Positions 1 to 9,000 of a DNA stretch of 9,106 nucleotides are shown piece by piece (position 1 is the stretch's first letter; every line of letters begins with the position of its first letter). The notes beneath the pieces were generated by a model. It was not told the origin of the DNA. It saw nothing but the letters and a program-made list of their open reading frames with translations, and did no database searches. Origin of the DNA: Bacteroidaceae bacterium (GTDB taxonomy: Bacteria > Bacteroidota > Bacteroidia > Bacteroidales > Bacteroidaceae); contig CAAGNV010000072.1 in NCBI GenBank assembly GCA_900771425.1, forward strand, positions 1 to 9,106, given 5' to 3'. The position numbers and the translations under genes were made by a program.

Positions 1-14
1 AAGGGGAAGGTGGC

Positions 15-22
15 TACATTTG
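15..22 (+). promoter_or_regulatory. Possible Bacteroidota -7 promoter element
   Basis: TACATTTG matches the TAnnTTTG consensus of the -7 element used by the Bacteroidota primary sigma factor. Its -33 partner would lie left of the window and cannot be checked. If real, transcription would begin near 29, so the TTG at 20 could not be the start codon, and the TTG at 92 becomes the better candidate. A match to a six-base consensus can easily occur by chance. Confidence 0.3.
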
Positions 23-3000
23 GCGGTCATTTCATTGCTTATACTACATCGGACTATTGTCTGCTCACGAAATCAGCCTCTGATTGCTTTTTTGAGGATA
101 GTTGCGGATTTTAGGTACAAACAACATGCATGGGCACGGTGGCTCTATTCGCTGTGTCTGACCGCTTTGTCTGCCTTACCGCAAACGGCAAGGGCAGACA
201 TAGAGAGTGGAAAATGGTGGGGTAACATGCCTGGCTTCAAGGTGATAACGAGCACTAACTCGATTACCCTGAACGATCCTTACATCGTGTTGAGCATGGA
301 CCTGCTGGCCTCTAGCACCTCTCCCGCCAAAGTAAATGCATACGCATGGAAGGAGTTCAACATCTACGTCACTGGCCCTAATGGTAACGTCATCAGCGTG
401 GCCTCCATGGCTGACATGGGATACGCGGTGCCTACTAAAAGTAGTTCTTCAATATACATGATGCCTGGTTTCTATCCCAACACATCATCATACACAGATT
501 TAAATGGTGGAAACACATCGTGGACCAGCAACAGGCCTAAAATCAGTCAATATTGCACCCATGAAGACATGCCGCACTCCTTCTACGGCCTGCAGGACGG
601 CTATTTCAGTGCAGGAGCGGCGACTGGCGAGACTGTTGCCCAATATACCATCAAGATTGCCATCCTCCCGGGATTGTTCTACTATAACCGCCCTGGCGTA
701 AAAGACGATGAAAACGAGACGATAACCATCACAGTAGAAGGAACCTCTATAAATTACAAAAATGAAGAGCAGGAAGAAAACCACACAGCCACCATCAAGC
801 TGGAAATCGACGAGCCCAAGCTGAAGTTCGCACGTGCCAACGGCAGCGTCACCTGCGAGACGGACCTCTGCGGCAACGATGACTATGACTACCACGTCGA
901 TCTGTATGGCCATAATCCCACCAAGCACGAGGTAACTATAGACGACTTTCGTGTTGTATTTAACGAAGAAACCGGAAGCTTTGATTCCGCGCCTGATGAA
1001 TGGCTCCTTCCTATTAGTACGTCCGAGGTTTTGTCTACTTCCCTCTCGTCGCAGGTATTTGCGTTCAACGGCATGGACATCGATAATCGTGAGCCCTTCA
1101 CCGTGCATCCCGTCACCTGTTTCTCCAGGAAGTCCCACGACGTGCCCAACGTCTATGGACTCTCGTCAATCGGAAGCATTAATCAGGACTTCCTGTGCTA
1201 TCGCGACTCCGTCGTGCTTCCCGGCTTTGCCTACCCCGAGAACGTGAGTGCCATCTTCAGCGACAGCTACAACAAGAAGGTAACGGTCACCTGGGAGGCC
1301 ACCGGCATTGGCGACTACAGCACGGACGGTAAATGGTATGTCTATCGCCAGGAGGCAGACAACCCCACCGCCGACATCGTCTGCCTGGGCAGCACGTCGG
1401 GCTACAGCAAGATGGAGTTCGTGGATGAGAACAAGGACGGCCATCTGGAGTATGAACAGGCCTACACCTACACAGTATGCTTCGTTCCCACGGGCTGGGA
1501 CTCTGAGAACTACAAGGACATCAACGGCCTTTACGCCCAGCAGGACCTGAGGCTGAGCCGCACATTCTCCTTCGGCAGTGCCGAGGGCGACGAACCTCAA
1601 CTCTACACCACCACCGAAAAGAACAAGAACGAGATTGTGCTGCATTGGACGCACACCGCCATCGGCGATGCCAACAGCAAGGTCTACAAGCTGTACGTAG
1701 ACCGCACCCTGACGCCCGACGACAGTCAGAGCTGGGAGGAGCAGACCTCGTTCGACATCACCAGTGCCAACACCACCACGGGTACCTATAAGGACACCAA
1801 GGGCCTGGAGCTGTACGAGACCTACTACTACCGTCTGCGCACCAACGTGCAGGGCTTCGACTTTGTCAGCGCACCTTTTATGGGTCAGCTTGACGGTGGT
1901 TCTGAAATCACAAGCATAACAGCATCGCGCGGAACATATACCTCTGTAGTTAAACTGCAATGGAATGTATCGCAAGTGGGTTCCAGTAAATCGTACTTCG
2001 TACTGAGCCGCCGACCACTCGGCAGCACAAACGATGCCGACTATACCGACATATATAATACATCTGGTACGGATGACCTATACAGCTACGACGATGCAAC
2101 AGCACGCTCTGGTTCATACTACGAGTACCGAGTACGCATCTATGCTCTTCACAAGGGCGAGCAGAAGGGTGCGATGAGCATGTCAACTGACGGCTACTGC
2201 GTTCAGACTGGTGTACTCTCAGGACGTGTCTATTACGGAACAGGTACAGCCGTAGAGGGTGTAAAGGTATTGCTGAAGCCAAACGACGGTGACGGCGAGA
2301 TACTCAACAAGTTCCGTTCTATTGACCTGACCGAAGATGGTGCATCAATCGCCTACGAGCCAGGTTACGAGAAGATGAGCGGATTGCTCAGCAAGGATTT
2401 CACGATGCAGATGTATGTCAATCCTGCAGCTGCCAGCGCAACAGGTCAGGAGCAGAGCCTGATAACCATACCGGGCGCACTGTACGTTACACTCAAGTCA
2501 ACCACTGTTGACGGCAAGCAGAGATTCGAAGTTTGCTACCGCACAAGTGAAAGCGGTGCAAGCACAGGGCTCGGTGTATACGTGAAGGAAGACGAATGGT
2601 CAAGCCTCTCACTGGCATACAACAAGGCGAGCCAGGAACTGAAAGCTTATGTGGTATCATACAAGGATGGTTCAGCTGAACCAGAATTCAGAACCTCTAC
2701 ACTTACCGACAATGTAACGATTGCCGTAACCGCACCTGACGAAAGCGGCGAGAACGGCACACAGACCATCAAGATTGGTGATGCCTTTGGCAGTGCCAAC
2801 CAATATAACGGTCTTGTCGATGAATTCCGATTCTGGACAAAGACCCTCTCACAGACAGACGTTGAGAAGAATTACTTCCACACACTGTCTGGTTCAGAAA
2901 GTAAACTGGCTATCTACTGGCCAATGGACGAAGGCATGCAGAATCAAGTTGTCACTTACGACCTCAGTCAGACCAACGATGCAGCCAACGAGTGCCACGC

Positions 3001-6000
3001 CGTGGTAACCAATGCCAGCTCAAGCGAAAACATACCAGACGAGGAAATGCTCAGTCTGTGTTCACTTACCGACGGCGAAGGTAACTATGTGCTTCGTGGT
3101 GTTCCATTCTCAGGTACAGGTACCAACTATGTCGTTACTCCTATTTTCGGTATCCACGAATTCTCACCAAGCAGCGCAAGCTGCTACCTGAGCGGACAGT
3201 CAACCGTACACTCAGGCATCGACTTCACCGATGCAAGCTCGTTCCCTGTAAGCGGTCTTGTACTGTACGAAGGTACAACCATTCCTGTTGAGGGTGCTCA
3301 GCTGTTGGTGGACGGAGTGCTTGCAGCCAAGGACGGCAAGTCTATCGCTACAGATGCTAACGGTGAATTTACCGTTGACGTTCCAATCGGTGACCACTTC
3401 ATCAGCCTCAGTCTGAACGGTCACACATTTGTAAGCGAAGGCCGTTACCCAGAAGACCCAGACGGCGTAGGTGCACGCCACACATTTGAGTCAGCCGTAT
3501 CAGGCCTGAAGTTCTATGATAATACTAAGGTAGTCGTAGCCGGACGTGTTGCCGGTGGTGATATTGAAAACGAAAAGCCTCTCGGCGTAGGTGCCGGTAA
3601 GGCAAACCTCGGTCAGGCAAAGATCAACCTGGCATTCAACGGCAGCGACCGCTACTACATTAACTCAAAGGAAGTGCAGAATGGCTTGAGCATCAGTTAT
3701 GACATCAATGACCAGCAGCGTGACTTCGCAACAGGTGCCGACAGTATCAGCAGTAAGACATACGTTGCAGGCAACAAGAATGTCATCACAATCGAGACCG
3801 ACCCTAAGACTGGTGAATGGTCTGCATTGCTCCCACCACTGAAATACTCAGCACAGAGCATCGTGATTCCAACTCAGCCAGAACTTGACTTTACAAACAA
3901 ACTTGGAGACATCAATGCCAGCAATGCCTCTATGATTATGACGGACTCGATTGAGTCAGATCAGCCAGAACTCGACGGCTATGCACGCTTCAAGTACTGT
4001 GCTGCCTACAAGGTGGAATACCGAAGCGAGTCTCATTTCGACGTAATCCAGAATGAAGACGGTTCATTCGGTGAGAAGGAATACGAAGTAGCAACCCTCA
4101 GCGGGGCAATCGACACGCTCCAACTCTATAATGTAGATGAAGACGGTAAGGTAAGCTATAAGTTCGGTCATCCTGTATTCGTACAGATGCACAACTACGT
4201 ATTCAACATCAAGGCTTACGAACAATATATGAACAACGACGGTGAAAAGCCTGTAGCCGATGATGTACCACTTGGCAATTTGAAAGTAACGGCAAAGAAC
4301 CAAATGGCGACATCTACTGCCGTAGTATTGGCAACAGGTGAAGTTGCAGAGGTTGAAGGCGACGAATTCGAACTCGACTCACTGGGCTGCGCCACTTACC
4401 AGTTTACCGCAGGTCTGCCAAACCTCCAGTCGCCATACACCCGTACCATGGCATTCAGCTACAATATAGATGATACAGAACTGGCATGGGACGGCAATGA
4501 CTCATTCCAGTCTATCGTCGTTGGTATGCTGCCAAAGGGTAACGACTTCGTGACAGAAGGACCAGACAAACCACTCATGATTCTGCGTGACCCACCAGGC
4601 TCTTCTTCTTCTGCTACTTATTCTAAAGGTTCAACCCATACTAAAAAGAGCAAATATACAAACTCTGTCAATACAGGCGCAGGACTGAAGACCACAACCA
4701 AATTTGGCGTGAAGCTGGCTACATTCGTAGGACTCGGAGTCGGCGTCATCAACGAGGCAGAGAATAAACTCGAACTTGAAGTGGGTCTGGATGCGAACTA
4801 CACATACAACCACGAAAACGAAACTACTGTTACGACAACTAGCAAGACCGACATCTCGACAAGCGACAGCCCTGACTTCGTAGGTTCAAAGGGTGATGTC
4901 TACATCGGTGTATCAACCAACATCGTACTCGGCGAATGTCAGGACCTCAGCATCGTAAAGAACGAAGTATCGGGCGAATATGAATTTAAGGTTGCCGACA
5001 TCCTTCAGTCAAGCGAGGAATTCACTACTTCGTTCAACTACACTCAGGACTATATCGAGACTAAGCTCATTCCTAATCTTCTGTCTCAGCGCGACAACCT
5101 GCTGCAATGTGTAAGTGACGTGAACAGCGTAGCCCGTCCTAAGAAGGGCAGCGACCCTATTTATGTAACAACACTTTCACCGGAAGACAGTAAATTCGGT
5201 ACAAGCAACAACGACAAAGACGTATGGGGCAGTGCTGCAGTAAGCTTCGGTGGTAGCAACCTGTTCGAAGCAGGTCGCTGGGATGGTCCTTCTTATTCAG
5301 TAATCTTACCTGAAGAATGTGAAGACTTCAACGACAGGGTTCAGTATTACAACTCTCAGGTTCGTGGTTGGCAGAACATTATCGCCCAGAACGAGAAAGC
5401 AAAAGTAAACGCTATCAACGGCGGTGAACTGATCAAGAACTTCTCGTTCGACGGTGGTGCATCTATCACTTATGAAGAAGGAAAAGAGACCGGAAGTTCA
5501 ATAAGTGACACTCACGGATTCGAACTCAACCTGGCATCATCACAGAAGTTCGGTGTTGACATCTGCGGTACAGGTGTTGACTTTGAAGTTTCAGAACATG
5601 TGAACGAAGCTGCAAACTGGGGAGACACTACAGAAGACTCCGATCAGACAGCATTCTCATTCACACTGGCTGACGACAGCAATAACGACTATCTGTCGGT
5701 AGATGTCTATAGAGACAAGACTTATGGTTTCTCACCTATTTTCTATACACGTGCGGGTGCGACCTCAGGTCCTTACGAGAATGAGGTAGTAACCAAGTAT
5801 TACAAGCCAGGTACCGTAATTCAGCAGAAGACTCTTCAGGTTGAAAAGCCAGAGCTCGAGATACTTGACCCTATCGTCACAGGTGTTCCTGCAGGCAAGG
5901 ATGCAACATTCCGCATCGTCATGCACAACAACTCTGAGACCAAGGCCAACATCTACTACGGAATCCGTGTAGTTGCATCTTCAAACCCTGACGGTGCACA

Positions 6001-9000
6001 GATATTCATGGATGGTAAGAACATTACTGAAGGTGCTCAGATTCTGGTCATGGGTGGTGAATCAGTCACAAAGACACTGATGCTCCGTCAGACCAATCAG
6101 GACATTCTGGACTATAAGGACATAAAACTCCACATGTATGCCATCACTCAGCCTGATGACGTATTCAGTGATCAGACCGTAAGCGTCAGCTTCCAGCCTA
6201 CATGTACGGACATCGACCTTGCTGCAACAACTTCGGTAGTGAACACTGACAGCGACGTACCAGTTACATTCTCAATGAGTGGCTACGACTACAACCAGAC
6301 CTCATTCTCAGAGATCCGTCTGCAGTACAAGGGCGAGAATGATGCAAACTTCAAGAACCTCCAGGTATTCGTGAAGGATGCAGACAAGGCTGCTTCCGAC
6401 CCTACACTCAAGGTGTTCAAGGCACTTACCGGTACAGAGAAACTCACTCACATGGTTGACTTGCGTGCGAGCGACTACACAGACCAGGCCTACATCTTCC
6501 GTGCACAGACAGTCGGTTACCGTGGTGGCAGCGAAGTCACAAACGAAAGCAAGGAAATACGCATCGTCCGTGACATGAGCCGTCCACAGCTCATAACCAA
6601 CCCAACCCCTGCCAACGGAGTCCTCACAGCTGGCGGAAACATCACTCTGACATTCAACGAGGACATCAGCCAGAACATATTGACCAAGACAGGCAACTTC
6701 GTAGTTACCGGCTCGATGAACGAGACAGAGGTTGCACACGAAGTGGCAATGGATCTCACAGGTACAGGTGCTGCAAAGACAACGGCAACTATCGACCTCT
6801 CTGACCGTCCATTCTCTGCCAATCTCTGGATCAACTACACCGCTGACGGTACAATCCTCCAGCACGGTACTACAGGCAACAACTTCACCGCATCAATCCG
6901 TGAAGGCAAACTCGTACTTGCAGTCGGTAACGATGAGGTAGTCAGCACAAATACATTGCCTACAGGCAAGTGGCTCTTCCTTGCATTCAACTACGACAAC
7001 TCAGGCGAAAAGCCAGTGGTAAGTGCAAGCTATGCACAGGATGCCGACGTTGTTTCACTCTTCGAATCAAGAGAGATTGCTCAATACGAAGGCAACGGTC
7101 CTCTTGCAGTGGGTGGCAACGGCATGAAGGCTCACATGCAGGAACTCACTTTGTGGAACTCTGCACGCAGCATCAGCGAAGCACTTGCTGACCGCAGCAC
7201 TACAAAGAATCCATACACCAGCGGACTTATCGGTTACTGGCAGTTGAGCGAAGGCCATGGTGCAGTAGCATCAGACCGTGCGCGCAGCCGCGACCTGACT
7301 CTCCCTGCTGAAAATGCATGGTTCATCAACGGTGGTGAGAATTATGCTGTCAAACTCGACGGCGCAACAGTCGTTGAAGCACCGGTAAGCACTACTGCAG
7401 GTGAAGACGACAGCTACATGGTAGAACTCTGGTTCAATATTCCTGAAAAGAGCAGCAGCAACCAGACTATCGTCAGCCTCGGCAAGTTCATGGACGTGAA
7501 CGTAAATACAGCCGGTCAGGTTGTTACTACAGTAGGCGGAACATCAGCCACAGCCTATGCAACCAATGTATGCGACGGTCAGTGGCACCACTTGGCTCTG
7601 AACGTACTTAAGGGCTCTAACGGTTCAGCATCACTCTTCATCGACGGTCTGGCACGCAAGCAGTTTGCGGCATCAACAATGCCGGGACTCGGCGCAGCAG
7701 CCCACATCGTACTCGGTGCACGCCAGCAAATGAACGGCGAAGACCCTGTATATGACCAGCACATGACAGGTTCAATCGATGAACTCCGTGTATGGAATGG
7801 CCGCCGTACGGCAGATGTCGTCAAATCTACCATGTACCAGCGTGTAGCAGACGATGCCGAAGGACTCGAAGCATACTACCCAATGGAAGTACGCTCACTC
7901 GACACTTATGGTCAGATTGTCACTACAAGCACAGCTACTGAAATGAAGGCAAGCAACAAGTCCGGTCTCTCAATGACTGCTAATAGCACCCTGAAGTTCG
8001 ATACTGATGCTCCGGCACTCGCAAGTGCACCTGCACTGGAGAACGTACAGTTTGACTATGTAGCAAGCGAACGTCAGATTACCATCAACCTCGGTGAAGA
8101 GCCATACAAGATTGAGAACTGCAACGTGAACCTCACTGTAAAGAACGTCAAGGACCTCAACGGCAACTCTTCACAGCCAATCACTTGGACTATCTTTGTT
8201 CAGCAGAACCAGATGAAGTGGGTTGAGGATGAAATCAACATTGAGACTACAAATGGTCAATCTGAGACATTCACTGCTGAAATCGAGAACGCAGGTGCTA
8301 CATCAGACAGTTGGACTCTTAAGGGTATCCCTTCATGGCTCACAGTAAATGCCGAAAGCGGTAACCTTGCACCACAAGGTTCTCAGAAACTACGCTTCAC
8401 CGTTGACCCAAGCACGTCGGTCGGCACATACGAGGCTACTATTTACCTCACTGGCAGCCAGAACATCGATGCTCCGCTCAACATCACACTCAAGGTTAAG
8501 GGTGACGAACCAGACTGGAACCCTATGCCAGACGAAGAAACCATGAACATTGTGGCTCAGATCAATGTTGACGGTATCGTATGCTCTGACCCAGACGATA
8601 TGCTCGCTGCATTCCGCGGTCAGGAGTGTGTCGGTGTTGCCAAGCCTACTTACAGTTCACGCTACGATGCTTACTTCCTGATGTTGAACATCTATGGTAA
8701 CAGCGAAACAGAAGATGCTGCTCTTACATACAAGTTCTACGACGCAAGTACAGGCATCATCTATCCTTCTGTCACATCATCGAACGATAAGGTATTTACT
8801 TACAAGTCGAACGTACTCATTGGCTCGTTCCAAGACTGGGTAGTATTCAATCCTGAAAACAAGATTGAGCAAGATCTCTCACTCAACCGCACAGGATGGA
8901 AGTGGTTCTCAATGTACGTTACTCCAACCGATCAGACGATTGAAAGTATATTCACTGACGCAACAGGTAAGATTGAAGTCGTGAAGAGTATAGTACTACC

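Noticed and set aside
500..1138. Minus-strand open frame of about 212 codons
   Set aside because: It is antisense to the unassigned N-terminal region, whose plus-strand reading has clear beta-domain character. The antisense product has no recognisable motif.
1166..1975. Long open frame on the minus strand (about 269 codons)
   Set aside because: It lies wholly inside the giant gene where codons are C-ending and GC-rich, which keeps the opposite frame free of stops. Its product is a Val/Leu/Gly-rich shadow without domain features.
4601..4612. Four TCT triplets as a phase-variation tract
   Set aside because: It is a triplet repeat, so length changes would stay in frame and only alter a serine linker; four units is too short to be notably unstable.
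6308..6865. Minus-strand open frame of about 185 codons, cysteine-rich
   Set aside because: It is antisense to Ig-like, Big_5-like and LamG modules. Its cysteines come from reverse reading of GCA and ACA codons, not from a real Cys-rich domain.
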